Assembly: GCF_007988945.1 (NCBI RefSeq)
Contig: NZ_BJVC01000002.1
Span: forward strand, 124,001 to 188,000
Direction: 5' to 3'
DNA: 64,000 nucleotides
Source of the DNA: Swaminathania salitolerans
GTDB taxonomy: Bacteria > Pseudomonadota > Alphaproteobacteria > Acetobacterales > Acetobacteraceae
The position numbers and the translations under genes were made by a program. Below, one piece after another: positions 1-8,750 of the stretch. The notes under the pieces were generated by a model that saw nothing but the letters and a program-made list of their open reading frames with translations, ran no database searches and was not told where the DNA came from. The stretch's first letter is position 1. Each line of letters opens with the position of its first letter.

Positions 1-548
1 ACGACGGGAACCGCATGGCCTTCGCGGGCGAGGCGTTCATTGGCGGTATGGACGGCGGCATTGAGATCGGTCTGGCTGCACAGGCCGAGAATGACCGGAT
101 CGCGCGGCTTGATGTTCGCGCTGTTCCAGTGCTGGCGGTCTCTCACCTTGGCGATGGTGTCCTTGGTCGTGCCCAGAAGCTTGATGATCTGCAGCTCGGA
201 AAGCTGGGGAAACTGACGCAGAACGAAGGCGATGGCATCGGGACGGTCGTTGCGCCGGGCGATCGGCGTGTAGCGTGCACCCTTGGCGCGCCGCGCGACC
301 GGGTTGGCCTTTGCGGAAAGCTTGAGGCGCAGCTCCGGGTTGCCTTCACAACGCGTGATCTGCTCCTGCGTGAGCTGGTTGTTCTTGACCGGATCGTATC
401 CGTTGATACCCGCAGCGACCTCACCATCGGCAATTGCCTGGACCTCGAGCGGATGCATGCCGCAGAATTCGGCGATCTGTGTGAAGGTGAGGGCGGTTTT
501 GTCGATAAGCCAGACTGCAGTGGCTTTCGGCATCAGCGGCAAGGTCAT
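1..548 (-). CDS. trcR: Cell-cycle transcriptional regulator TrcR (DUF1013), 3' end cut by window edge
   Basis: The minus strand reads without a stop from an ATG at 548 to the left edge (about 182 residues; C-terminus outside). The N-terminus, MTLPLMPKATAVWLIDKTAL, and the following segment with FTQIAEFCGMHPLEVQAIAD match the DUF1013 family. In Caulobacter this family includes TrcR, a DNA- and RNA polymerase-associated regulator of cell-cycle genes. The first half resembles a helix-turn-helix (ALTFTQIAEFCGMHPLEVQ). A second repeat-like segment (QLSELQIIKLLGTTKDTIAK) looks like another HTH, as in this family. Identification is by recognition of conserved segments; the link to cell-cycle control is family knowledge, not seen here. 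Confidence 0.85.
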   Translation of the reverse strand, partial: MTLPLMPKATAVWLIDKTALTFTQIAEFCGMHPLEVQAIADGEVAAGINGYDPVKNNQLTQEQITRCEGNPELRLKLSAKANPVARRAKGARYTPIARRNDRPDAIAFVLRQFPQLSELQIIKLLGTTKDTIAKVRDRQHWNSANIKPRDPVILGLCSQTDLNAAVHTANERLAREGHAVPV

Positions 549-820
549 GTTCGGTCTATCCTGCGAGGGGAGCAGCGCTCCAGCAGGCACCGATTGACTT
601 GTCGACCCGGAAAGGAAGCCGGGAGATCTGCGCGGCACCTGCTGGATGCATTGCAAAGCTGCCATGAGATATGGTCCGAGCGAGCGGGAGGGGTCAAGCC
701 CCTCGCGCAAAAAACCACCCTGACCCGGCAGGATCGGCCCGGGGAACCGGCCCGCCAGACTTGCCCGAAGACCTGGCGCGAGCTTCCGGCCCGGGGAACC
801 CGGACCGGGAGGCCGACGCA

Positions 821-1318
821 TCAGGCGGCGCGATCGAGACCCTGGCCGTGAGGGCGGTGCTCCGGGGGTGGCGCGTGCGGCGTTGCGGGTGAGGCACGAC
901 CCGTCGCAATGGGGATCCGTCTCGGCTTGAGCGCCTCGGGCGTAAGTTGACGCACGGATACGGTGAGAAGACCGTTATCCATTTCCGCGCCCGTGACCTC
1001 GATATGATCGGCAAGGGCGAAGCGTCGCTCGAAGGCGCGCGTCGCAATCCCGCGATGGAGCACCTCGGTGTCGCCAATCGCGCGGGGAACGCTCCCCTTG
1101 ATGACGAGCTGGTTCTCGGCGAGATAGACATCGACATCGTCGGGACCGAAACCGGCCAGCGCCATGGTCAGGCGATAGGTCTCGTCCGGGGCTTTTTCGA
1201 TATTGTAGGGGGGATAGCTCGCATGAGCGGGCGCATTGGTCACGGCATCATCGACGAGGCGTGCCAGTCGGTCGAAGCCGATGGCCGAGCGAAGAAGCGG
1301 TGCGAAATCGTAGGACAT
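821..1318 (-). CDS. Hsp20/alpha-crystallin family small heat-shock protein
   Basis: A 165-residue protein with an alpha-crystallin domain at about residues 35-135. The core holds LAGFGPDDVDVYLAENQLVI and the strand-rich RAFERRFALADHIEVTGAEM, followed by a C-terminal RRIPI that resembles the I-x-I oligomer anchor. Small heat-shock proteins hold unfolding proteins in the cytoplasm for later refolding by DnaK/ClpB. The ATG at 1318 follows a strong AAGGAGG ribosome binding site at the usual distance. The tail after RRIPI is rich in Pro, His and Arg, longer than in IbpA, and of unknown use. No clear sigma-32 promoter was recognised upstream. Confidence 0.9.
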   Translation of the reverse strand: MSYDFAPLLRSAIGFDRLARLVDDAVTNAPAHASYPPYNIEKAPDETYRLTMALAGFGPDDVDVYLAENQLVIKGSVPRAIGDTEVLHRGIATRAFERRFALADHIEVTGAEMDNGLLTVSVRQLTPEALKPRRIPIATGRASPATPHAPPPEHRPHGQGLDRAA

Positions 1319-1476
1319 GGTGAACCTCCTTCAAAGGCAGATCCGGCGCCTCGTCTCCGAATGGGCAGACGCAGCGCCTGAGTGTCATGTCATGACCCCT
1401 GGGGCATCGTGACATGAAATTCATTTAGGATCGTTCCCGGTCCAGACAAGGACCGGAGAAGGAGGTCTGGCGGTTT

Positions 1477-1710
1477 TTACTTCTTGGCCGCGCGCGAACC
1501 GATTCCGGCGAAGCGCTTGTTGAACTTCGCGACCTGGCCGCCCGTATCGAGCATGCGCTGCACGCCGGTCCATGCGGGGTGCGACTTCGGATCGACATCG
1601 AGGCGGAGCGTATCGCCAGCCTTGCCGTAGCAGGAGCGCGTGGTGAACTCGGTGCCATCGGTCATGATGATCGTGATTTCGTGGTATTCGGGATGAATGC
1701 CGGATTTCAT
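1477..1710 (-). CDS. rpmE: 50S ribosomal protein L31
   Basis: A 77-residue protein beginning [19 protein letters not shown], the standard L31 N-terminus. The ATG at 1710 was chosen because the frame upstream of it has no L31-like sequence. L31 bridges the ribosomal subunits. Only one cysteine (in RSCYGKAG) is present, and the paired CxxC zinc ligands of the C+ form are absent, so this is the zinc-free C- type. It therefore should not depend on zinc status. The C-terminal Lys/Arg-rich tail is normal for alphaproteobacteria. Confidence 0.95.
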   Translation of the reverse strand: MKSGIHPEYHEITIIMTDGTEFTTRSCYGKAGDTLRLDVDPKSHPAWTGVQRMLDTGGQVAKFNKRFAGIGSRAAKK

Positions 1711-2033
1711 GAGAACTGTCCTTGCTGGGATGCTCCGATGCCGACCGGAGCGGATGGCGCGGTCATATCGGAAAGATCGCGGAAGGGAAACGATAAAAAC
1801 GCAGAAACTTTTGACCGGGTCGGGTTTTCTCAACCCGAGCGTAACCTTCGCGCCATGATACTGGCGCCGATACCCGCTTCGCCCGGTTGCCGGACACTGC
1901 CTCGTCGCATTGCGCGGGCCGGGCCATCAGAACCGTCGCCGCATGTGAAGGCTCGCATGCGCCTGCCCGATCCGGGGCGCGACACACGCAACCGCACACC
2001 GAACAAGACCAGAAAACAAGGAAATTACCGACG
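1711..2033. other. Divergent intergenic region between rpmE and mscL
   Basis: This 323-bp stretch separates two divergently read genes, so both promoters should lie here. I see no additional gene with a credible start or family signature. The mscL ribosome binding site (AAGGAA) sits at its right end. No clear repeat or operator was recognised. Confidence 0.5.
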
Positions 2034-2492
2034 ATGTCCGACCTTCGATCAAAGCTGCACACGCCGGGCTGGGTAACGGAATTCCAGAAATTCATCATGC
2101 GCGGCAACGTCATCGATATGGCGGTCGGTATCATCGTAGGTGCGGCGTTCACCTCGATCGTAACGAGCCTCGTCAAGGATATCCTGACGCCGGGTATCGG
2201 GCTTCTGACCGGCGGGATCGATTTCTCCAACATCTTCGTCACGCTCAAGGGCCCCGTATTGCCGACGCTGGCGGAGGCGCAGAAAGCGGGAGCCGTCACC
2301 GTCAATATCGGCGTCTTCCTGAATGCCGTCATCCAGTTCCTGATCGTCGCCTTCGCGATTTTCTGGCTGATCAAGATCATCTCGCGCTTCCAGCGCAAGC
2401 AGGAGGCCAAGCCAGCCGCTCCTCCGGCTCCGACGAAGACGGAAGTCCTCCTCACGGAGATTCGCGATATCATGGCGAAGGACCCGAAATGA
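2034..2492 (+). CDS. mscL: Large-conductance mechanosensitive channel MscL
   Basis: A 152-residue inner-membrane channel that opens under membrane tension to release solutes during osmotic downshock. The N-terminal helix is followed by the TM1 segment with [20 protein letters not shown], which is nearly invariant in MscL. TM2 is at about residues 80-103 ([20 protein letters not shown]). The charged C-terminal helix ([15 protein letters not shown]) is present. The ATG at 2034 has an AAGGAA ribosome binding site and agrees with the family N-terminus (MSDLRSKL...[10 protein letters not shown]). A Rho-independent terminator follows at 2532-2562. Confidence 0.96.
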   Translation: MSDLRSKLHTPGWVTEFQKFIMRGNVIDMAVGIIVGAAFTSIVTSLVKDILTPGIGLLTGGIDFSNIFVTLKGPVLPTLAEAQKAGAVTVNIGVFLNAVIQFLIVAFAIFWLIKIISRFQRKQEAKPAAPPAPTKTEVLLTEIRDIMAKDPK

Positions 2493-2531
2493 AGCGGCAC
2501 CGGTCGCGCCATCTTGGCGCGAGGACGGGCA

Positions 2532-2562
2532 GGGCGCATGATCATCTCATGCGCCCTTTTTT
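2532..2562 (+). terminator. Rho-independent terminator after mscL
   Basis: A perfect 10-bp stem (GGGCGCATGA at 2532-2541 with TCATGCGCCC at 2547-2556), a 5-nt loop and a run of six T. The right arm and the T-run also contain the likely start codon (2549) and first codons of the next gene. Confidence 0.85.
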
Positions 2563-2941
2563 GTTGCCCTGTATCCTGACTGCTCTGACCCTCTTGACCG
2601 GTTGCGCCGGCAAGGGTGGCGGGGGGGTGATGGAGAACCGCTCCCCGAGTGTGCTTCTGACCAGCTATGCCATTGCCAACGGGATGGCGGAACACGGACT
2701 GATCAGCCGTATCCTGCGTCACGATGCAAACCGTGCGGATATCGCCCGCCTGATCGCTGTCGATCATAATACATGGATTTCGATCCGCCGTGCCGCCGCC
2801 GCGCCGACGCGGGCGAATTATCGTCTGGCCGATGAGGGCATAGCCCGGATTCTCGATTTCTCGACCAGCGTAGAGGGCGTGCCGGCCACCGATCGACCGG
2901 CACGGGGTGCGCTATCGCCTCAACCGCAGCGGATCCGGTAA
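2549..2941 (+). CDS. Small lipoprotein of unknown function
   Basis: From the ATG at 2549 the product is 130 residues. It begins with a lipoprotein signal peptide MRPFLLPCILTALTLLTGC, where LTGC fits the lipobox and Cys19 would be lipidated. The mature part (about 110 residues) includes SYAIANGMAEHGLISRILRH and looks helical; I do not recognise a family. The start codon lies inside the mscL terminator stem and has no visible ribosome binding site. Alternatively translation starts at 2489, in a 4-nt ATGA overlap with the mscL stop, which would add 20 charged residues before the signal peptide. Function unknown. Confidence 0.6.
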   Translation: MRPFLLPCILTALTLLTGCAGKGGGGVMENRSPSVLLTSYAIANGMAEHGLISRILRHDANRADIARLIAVDHNTWISIRRAAAAPTRANYRLADEGIARILDFSTSVEGVPATDRPARGALSPQPQRIR

Positions 2942-2990
2942 GGCGTATAGACGCCGGGGGTGTATCGAGCGCGCCCCGGCGGACGGGCGA

Positions 2991-3019
2991 CACCCCGGAT
3001 CGCCTTGGGATCCGGGGTG
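2991..3019. terminator. Hairpin between convergent lipoprotein gene and secF
   Basis: An 11-bp inverted repeat (CACCCCGGATC / GATCCGGGGTG) with a 7-nt loop lies between two convergent genes. It has no T-run on either side, so it is only a probable terminator. Confidence 0.45.
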
Positions 3020-3059
3020 AACGTAACGCGGGAGACGTGTCGCGCGAACAGCCCTGTCG

Positions 3060-4004
3060 TCAGGCGCTCTGTCCGCCATTGCGGCGCAGGCGCTTCTCTC
3101 CGATCAGAAGCAGAAGCGGGGCGGCAATGAAGATCGAGGACGATGTCCCGACGACAATGCCAAACAGCATGACCGTCGCGAAACCGGACAGGCTGTGTCC
3201 GCCGAAGATCGCAAGCGGAAGGGCTGCGAGAAATACGGTCGAGGATGTGCCGAGCGTCCGGTTCAGCGTCTCGTTGATGGAGCGGTCGAGAAGCTCGCGC
3301 AGAGGCATCGTGCGATATTTGCGGAGATTCTCGCGCACGCGGTCATAGACCACGACCTTGTCATTCGTCGAGTAGCCGAGAATGGTGAGGATCGCAGCCA
3401 CCATCACGAGGTCGAACTGGAACCGTGTGATGGCCAGAAAGCCGACTGTTTTCGTGAGGTCGAGCACCAGAGTGATGACGGCACTCACCGCGAACTCCCA
3501 TTCGAAGCGTATCCAGATATAGACGAGGATCATCGCAAGACTCAGCCCCAGCGCCAGCAGGCCATTGCGGAACAGCTCGCTCGAGACCGAGGCGCCGACC
3601 GCGTCGGCACGAAGCACCTGGGTTCCGGGCTGGGCTTCGACCACCGCATGGCGCACCGTGTCGACCAGCGACTGGGTTGCCTGTTCCTGATCGGGGCCGG
3701 AAGCGGGCGTGTCGAGCTGGATGAGCACATCGTCATCGCCGCCGAATTTCTGCAATCCGGCGGTGGAAATGCCATGCGCGGTCAGGGCGTGGCGGAGCTT
3801 GTCGAAATCGGCGGGGCCTTTCGTCTGCGCCTCGACGACGATTCCGCCCTGGAAGTCGAGACCCAGCTTCAGGCCCGGGACGAAGAACAGAACGACCGAG
3901 AGAAGCGAAAGAATCGCCGAGGTCGCGAGACCCGCATAGCGGCCGCGCATGAAGGGGATATGCTTGTCCTCACGGACGAAGCGGAGAAGGGGACGAGAGA
4001 GCAT
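3060..4004 (-). CDS. secF: Protein translocase subunit SecF
   Basis: A 314-residue inner-membrane protein. With SecD it uses the proton motive force to pull preproteins out of SecYEG on the periplasmic side. Visible are an N-terminal transmembrane segment (SAILSLLSVVLFFVPGL), the SecF signature LGLDFQGGIVVEAQ, a periplasmic domain, and then five membrane segments including MILVYIWIRFEWEFAVSAVI and GYSTNDKVVVYDRVREN. The ATG at 4004 was preferred to an upstream in-frame start because it lies 4 bp after the secD stop and gives the family N-terminus. Co-transcribed with secD. Confidence 0.95.
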   Translation of the reverse strand: MLSRPLLRFVREDKHIPFMRGRYAGLATSAILSLLSVVLFFVPGLKLGLDFQGGIVVEAQTKGPADFDKLRHALTAHGISTAGLQKFGGDDDVLIQLDTPASGPDQEQATQSLVDTVRHAVVEAQPGTQVLRADAVGASVSSELFRNGLLALGLSLAMILVYIWIRFEWEFAVSAVITLVLDLTKTVGFLAITRFQFDLVMVAAILTILGYSTNDKVVVYDRVRENLRKYRTMPLRELLDRSINETLNRTLGTSSTVFLAALPLAIFGGHSLSGFATVMLFGIVVGTSSSIFIAAPLLLLIGEKRLRRNGGQSA

Positions 4005-4008
4005 CGCT

Positions 4009-5556
4009 TCAGACCGGCAGTTCAGTGGGACGGGTGAGGGCATACCAGCGCACCATCAGCAGGCGGGACAGCAGCATGGTGGTGAACAGGGTGGTCACGA
4101 TACCGATCGTGATGGTCAGGGCGAAACCGCGCACCGGTCCCGTTCCGAAGACGAACAGCATGACATGCGCCAGAAACGCGGTCGCGTTGCTGTCGATGAT
4201 CGTCGAGGACGCCTTCTGGAACCCCGTCTGCATCGCGGCGAGCGGCGTTCGCCCTCTGCCCACCTCCTCGCGGATGCGTTCGTTGATCAGGATGTTGGCA
4301 TCGACGGCCATGCCGAGGGTCAGAAGCATGCCCGCCATGCCGGGCAAAGTCAGCGTCGCCTCGAAAAGGGACAGGATCGCCGTCATGAGAACGAGATTGG
4401 CCAGAAGGGCGATGTTCGCATAGAGGCCGAACCGCCCGTAGAACAGGGCCATGAAGACGATGACCAGCAGGAAGCCGATACCGAGGCTGATGGCGCCTGC
4501 GCGGATCGAGTCCGCACCGAGAGAGGGACCGATGGAGCGCTGTTCAATCACGGCGAGCGGGGCAGGGAGCGCACCGGCCCGAAGCATCACGGCCAGATCC
4601 GTTGCGGTCTGAGCCGAGAAATTGCCTGTGATCTGACCGTTGCCTCCCGTGATCGGGGTACGGATCACGGGCGCCTCGATCACCTTGTTGTCGAGCACGA
4701 TCGCGAAGCGTCGCCCGACATTCTGACTAGTCGTCTCCGCGAAGGCGCGCGCGCCCGCCCGGTTGAACGAGAAGGTCACGGCCCATTCGCCTGTCTGCTG
4801 GTCGATCGAGGCGGCGGCATTGGTCAGGGCCGCTCCATCGACCGCGACATGATCGAGCACGGGAAGCATGGCGTGGGTGCTGACGTCTTCCATCATCGTC
4901 GCGCCCGGTGGCGCGATGGAGCCGCCCGTATCGTTTGCGAGCAGGCGGAAGGTCATCTTGGCCGTCGTTCCGAGGAGCCGCTTTATATGCTCCGGATCGC
5001 TGATACCCGGAAGCTCCACCACGATCCGGTCGTCGCCCTGCCGGGTGATTTCCGGATCGACCGCACCGGTGCCGTCGATACGACGCCGGACGATCTCGAT
5101 CGACTGGGTCACGGCCTCCCGGGCGCGCTGCTGCAGGGCTGCCGCCTCGAGCGTGAGAACGACCCGCCCGTCATCGACCTTGCCGGTCACGTCGCTTCCG
5201 CTTCCCGTCAGGGCGGAGAGAGCGGCGAGGCTCTGCGCCTCCTGCCCGGGATCGCGGGGGAGGAAGCTGAGCGTGCGCGACGCAGCATCCTTGCGGAAAG
5301 CGCGATAGCCGAGATCCTTTGCGATGAGCGCCTGCTTGACCTGATCCTCGAGGCTTTGCAGCCGATCGGCCGCAAGGCTTTCCCGGTCGAGGCGCAACAG
5401 GAGATAGGAACCGCCCCGCAGATCCAGACCGAGATGAATCTGACGCCAGGGGAGTTTCGCTGCGGGTGCCTTCATGAAATTGGGCAGGCAGAGAAGGAGC
5501 CCGAGGAGGCAGACTCCCAGAACACCCATCATGGTTGACCGACTATAGTACATCAT
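4009..5556 (-). CDS. secD: Protein translocase subunit SecD
   Basis: A 515-residue partner of SecF in Sec-dependent protein export. It has an N-terminal membrane segment (GVLGVCLLGLLLCLPNF), the signature LGLDLRGGSYLLL, a large periplasmic P1 domain, and a C-terminal membrane bundle with GMAVDANILINERIREE. The gene order secD-secF with a 4-bp gap is standard. Usual partner yajC is not adjacent. Two consecutive ATG codons (5556 and 5553) make the exact start ambiguous by one residue; a further ATG pair nine codons on is less likely. Confidence 0.95.
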   Translation of the reverse strand: MMYYSRSTMMGVLGVCLLGLLLCLPNFMKAPAAKLPWRQIHLGLDLRGGSYLLLRLDRESLAADRLQSLEDQVKQALIAKDLGYRAFRKDAASRTLSFLPRDPGQEAQSLAALSALTGSGSDVTGKVDDGRVVLTLEAAALQQRAREAVTQSIEIVRRRIDGTGAVDPEITRQGDDRIVVELPGISDPEHIKRLLGTTAKMTFRLLANDTGGSIAPPGATMMEDVSTHAMLPVLDHVAVDGAALTNAAASIDQQTGEWAVTFSFNRAGARAFAETTSQNVGRRFAIVLDNKVIEAPVIRTPITGGNGQITGNFSAQTATDLAVMLRAGALPAPLAVIEQRSIGPSLGADSIRAGAISLGIGFLLVIVFMALFYGRFGLYANIALLANLVLMTAILSLFEATLTLPGMAGMLLTLGMAVDANILINERIREEVGRGRTPLAAMQTGFQKASSTIIDSNATAFLAHVMLFVFGTGPVRGFALTITIGIVTTLFTTMLLSRLLMVRWYALTRPTELPV

Positions 5557-5717
5557 CGAGCGGTGCGGCGTCCTTCTTGTAACGACCGGGGATATGAAGC
5601 TACCGCAGGGCGGTCAGGCTGCGGGAAGATGCAGGCAGGCGCAGCGCGTTGCAACCTCCCTCTTGGCCCTGCTACATCAAAATTCATGATCCCAGTAATG
5701 CGAGTGCTCCAAAAACC

Positions 5718-6686
5718 ATGCTGAAAGTCGGAATTGTCGGGGCCGGACATTTCGGCCGGTTCCATGCTCTCAAGGCGCGAGACTGCGCACGGGAGCAGCT
5801 CGTGGCGCTTTACGATCCCGATCGGGAGCGGGCGCGTCTCGTGGCGCAGGAGGCCGGTTGCGACGTGGCAGCCAGTCCGGAGAGCCTCGTGGACGCGGTC
5901 GATGCCGTGATTGTCGCCACCCCTGCCGAGTATCACTATCCGGCGGCCTCGGCGGCGCTTCGGGCAGGACGTCACGTGCTGGTCGAAAAGCCGATTGCCG
6001 CCACACTGGACGAGGCGCGTTCACTGGCTGCCCTCGCACGGGAAACGGGGTGTGTCCTCCAGGTGGGGCATCTCCTGCGTTATTCCTCCGAGCACAGGGC
6101 CATCTCGGAGCGGATCGGCAAGCCGCTCTATATCGAGGCGACCAGAATCGCGCCGTTCAAGCCGCGCGGCACGGATGTTTCGGTCATTCTCGATCTCATG
6201 ATCCACGATCTCGACCTCGTGCTCTCACTGGTCGATTCTCCTATCGCGTCCATCGATGCGATCGGCGTCGCGGTTTCGAGCGCGCATGAGGATATCTCGA
6301 ATGCCCGGGTGCGCTTCGAGAATGGCTGTGTCGCCAGCATTTCCGCAAGCCGCATATCGCTCAAGACGGAGCGCCGGATGCGCGTCTTCTCCGAGGAGGG
6401 ATATCTCTCCGCCGATTTCATGCAGAAGGAACTGACCATGATCGGGCGCAAGCGCGGCCTGCCTCTGCCGGGCACGGGCGGCTTCCGCCGCGAGGCGCTA
6501 CGCTGGAGCGAAAACGACTGCCTCGCTGCCGAGCACGAGGCCTTTGCGCGCGCCTGCCTCGAACGAGGTCCCGTTCTGGTGGATGCCGAAGCCGGCATAC
6601 GCGCGCTGGATGCCGCGATCAGGGTGAAGGCCAGTATGGATCAGTCGCGAATGCTGATGGAACATTCCGGGCTCATCACCGCATAG
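5718..6686 (+). CDS. Gfo/Idh/MocA family NAD(P)-dependent oxidoreductase
   Basis: A 322-residue protein starting MLKVGIVGAGHFGRFHALKA, a Rossmann dinucleotide-binding loop (GxGxxG). The family motif EKP (HVLVEKPIAAT) follows at about residue 95. A substrate-domain segment DLMIHDLDLVLSLV carries the usual catalytic-type His. Members oxidise or reduce sugars, inositols and related compounds; some alphaproteobacterial members sit near lipid A or surface-sugar genes. The neighbours here give no substrate hint. The ATG at 5718 begins exactly at the family N-terminus. Exact substrate unknown. Confidence 0.85.
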   Translation: MLKVGIVGAGHFGRFHALKARDCAREQLVALYDPDRERARLVAQEAGCDVAASPESLVDAVDAVIVATPAEYHYPAASAALRAGRHVLVEKPIAATLDEARSLAALARETGCVLQVGHLLRYSSEHRAISERIGKPLYIEATRIAPFKPRGTDVSVILDLMIHDLDLVLSLVDSPIASIDAIGVAVSSAHEDISNARVRFENGCVASISASRISLKTERRMRVFSEEGYLSADFMQKELTMIGRKRGLPLPGTGGFRREALRWSENDCLAAEHEAFARACLERGPVLVDAEAGIRALDAAIRVKASMDQSRMLMEHSGLITA

Positions 6687-6822
6687 CGGAGCCGGATAGC
6701 CCGGAGACGAAAGAAAAGCAGAACGGCCTGCCTGCGAGATTCATGCCTGCGAAATTCATGCCCGGGGACACCCGGCCCGGTGCCGGAAGCAACGTCATCG
6801 GGCGGCGTATACCGGAGCGTGG

Positions 6823-6847
6823 AAAAGCGCCCGATCCCGGAGGGCGC
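6823..6847 (-). terminator. Terminator downstream of uup
   Basis: On the minus strand a GCGCCC / GGGCGC stem with a 9-nt loop is followed by TTTT, about 60 bp after the uup stop. Just right of it, GCCGCGGTTCAG occurs twice in tandem near 6885-6911. Confidence 0.55.
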
Positions 6848-6908
6848 GCAGGCGGCGCAGCGTTTTCACTCCGCGCCTTCCGAGCCGCGGTTCAGCCCAA
6901 GCCGCGGT

Positions 6909-8714
6909 TCAGATCGTGGCTTCGAGGGATTCGCGCTTCATCTCGAGTTCCAGCCAGGACTCCTCGGCGGCGGCCAGTCCGGTTTCCGCCTTCGAGAGCG
7001 TCTCGCTCAGGCGGGTGAATTCGGAGGGGTTGCTCGCGTACAGCGTCGGGTCCGAAAGGGCCGCTCTGGTCGTCTCGATCTCTTTCTCGAGGCGGGCGAT
7101 TTCCGCAGGCAGTTTCTCAAGGGCAAGCTTGTCCTTGTAGCTGAGCTTTCTGCTCGTTCTCGTTGATCTTGCAGTATTGTTTTCCTGCGTCGTTTCGTTT
7201 GGCAACGCGCGCTCGGCCGGTGCTTCGCCCTGCGTCTGGGCAAGCATGTCGCTATATCCGCCGGCATATTCGACCCAGCGTCCATCGCCCTGGGCGACGA
7301 GTACCGAGGTGGCGACGCGGTCCAGGAAGTCTCGATCGTGACTGACGAGCATGACGGTGCCCGGGTAATCGTCGAGCATCTCCTGAAGGAGGTCGAGCGT
7401 CTCGAGATCGAGATCGTTGGTCGGTTCGTCGAGGACGAGGAGATTGGAAGGCTGGGCAAGAGCGCAGGCGAGCGCGAGCCGCCCGCGTTCGCCACCCGAA
7501 AGCACGCCGACCGGCGTTCGAGCCTGTTCCGGACGGAACAGGAAATCCTTCATATAGCCGATGACATGGCGCTTTTCCGTTCCGACCTGCACCATGTCGC
7601 CCGCGCCGCCCGTCAGGGTATCGGCGAGGCTCACGGAAGGGTCGAGGCTTGCCCGCCTCTGGTCGAGCGTGACGAGGGAGGTGGAGGGCCCGATCCGGAC
7701 CTGCCCCGTATCGGGCGTTTCCTCGCCCGTCAGAAGGCGCAGCAGGGTGGTCTTGCCCATGCCGTTCGCACCCACGATACCGAGGCGATCCCCCCTGAGG
7801 ACACGCAGGTCGAGCGCGCGAACGACGGTACGGTCACCGTAGGACTTGCTGACGTCTTCGGCGACCGTGGTCAGTTTCCCGGTGGTTTCCGCTTCCGAGA
7901 CGCTCATCCTGAGCGTACCCCGGAACTGGCCCGCGATTTCCTTGCGTCTCGCTCTCAGCCCCGCAAGCTCGGCGACGCGCCGGACATTGCGCTTGCGCCG
8001 GGCTGTGACACCGTAGCGCATCCAGTCTTCTTCCCGCGCGATTTCGCGGTCGAGCTTGTGCGCGGCGAGCTCCTCGAGCGCGAGGGTCTCCTCGCGCCAG
8101 TCCTCGAACCTCGCAAAACCCTGATCGAGGCGCCGGGTGGTGCCCTGTTCGAGCCAGACGACAGCGCGGGAGAGGGTCTCGAGAAGACGCCGGTCATGGC
8201 TGATGACGATCATGGCGGCCCGCATCGCGGAAAGTTCGCGCTCGAGCCAGGTGATCGTAGGCAGATCGAGATGATTCGTCGGCTCGTCCAGCAGGAGGAG
8301 ATCCGGACGCGCCGCGAGCGCGTGAGCGAGCGCGCAGCGCCGGGCCTCTCCGCCCGACATTGTCGCGGTGCTTTCCTCCCCGGTGAGACCCAGCTCGCTC
8401 AGAAGACTGCGCGCGAGATAGTCTTCTTCCGGCTGCAGCCCCTGCGCCACATAATCGAAGCTCGTGGCAAACCGTGTGAGATCCGGCTCCTGGGGAAGAT
8501 AGACGACCCGTGTCCCCGGCTGGAGGAAGACCTCACCGGAATCGGGTCGTATCTCGCCTGCGGCGATGCGCAGCAGGGTCGATTTTCCCGAGCCGTTGCG
8601 CCCGACGAGACAGAGTTTCTCACCCGGCTGAACGCCGATCTCGGCCCCGTCGAGGAGGGGGCGTCCGCCCAGCGAGTAAACGACATTGCGGAGATGAAGA
8701 ATCGGAGCGGCCAT
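6909..8714 (-). CDS. uup: ABC-F family ATPase, Uup-like
   Basis: A 601-residue soluble protein with two ATP-binding cassettes and no membrane segments. The first Walker A is GRNGSGKS with signature TMSGGEARR; the second is GANGMGKT with LSGGERGRL, and each has an LLDEPTNHL- or VLDEPTNDL-type Walker B. A C-terminal coiled-coil extension (about residues 520-601) is typical of Uup rather than EttA. ABC-F proteins act on ribosomes; Uup is linked to translation and to suppressing transposon precise excision. It stands alone in its direction with a terminator downstream. The start at 8714 gives the family N-terminus (PILHLRNVVYSLGG). Confidence 0.9.
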   Translation of the reverse strand: MAAPILHLRNVVYSLGGRPLLDGAEIGVQPGEKLCLVGRNGSGKSTLLRIAAGEIRPDSGEVFLQPGTRVVYLPQEPDLTRFATSFDYVAQGLQPEEDYLARSLLSELGLTGEESTATMSGGEARRCALAHALAARPDLLLLDEPTNHLDLPTITWLERELSAMRAAMIVISHDRRLLETLSRAVVWLEQGTTRRLDQGFARFEDWREETLALEELAAHKLDREIAREEDWMRYGVTARRKRNVRRVAELAGLRARRKEIAGQFRGTLRMSVSEAETTGKLTTVAEDVSKSYGDRTVVRALDLRVLRGDRLGIVGANGMGKTTLLRLLTGEETPDTGQVRIGPSTSLVTLDQRRASLDPSVSLADTLTGGAGDMVQVGTEKRHVIGYMKDFLFRPEQARTPVGVLSGGERGRLALACALAQPSNLLVLDEPTNDLDLETLDLLQEMLDDYPGTVMLVSHDRDFLDRVATSVLVAQGDGRWVEYAGGYSDMLAQTQGEAPAERALPNETTQENNTARSTRTSRKLSYKDKLALEKLPAEIARLEKEIETTRAALSDPTLYASNPSEFTRLSETLSKAETGLAAAEESWLELEMKRESLEATI

Positions 8715-8750
8715 TGCGCCTATGTGTCGCAGCCCCTCGGGACATGCAAG

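Noticed and set aside
3949-5538. Long plus-strand open frame opposite secD
   Set aside because: High-GC antisense shadow: composition is Arg/Gly/His-rich with no domain, while secD on the other strand has all its motifs.
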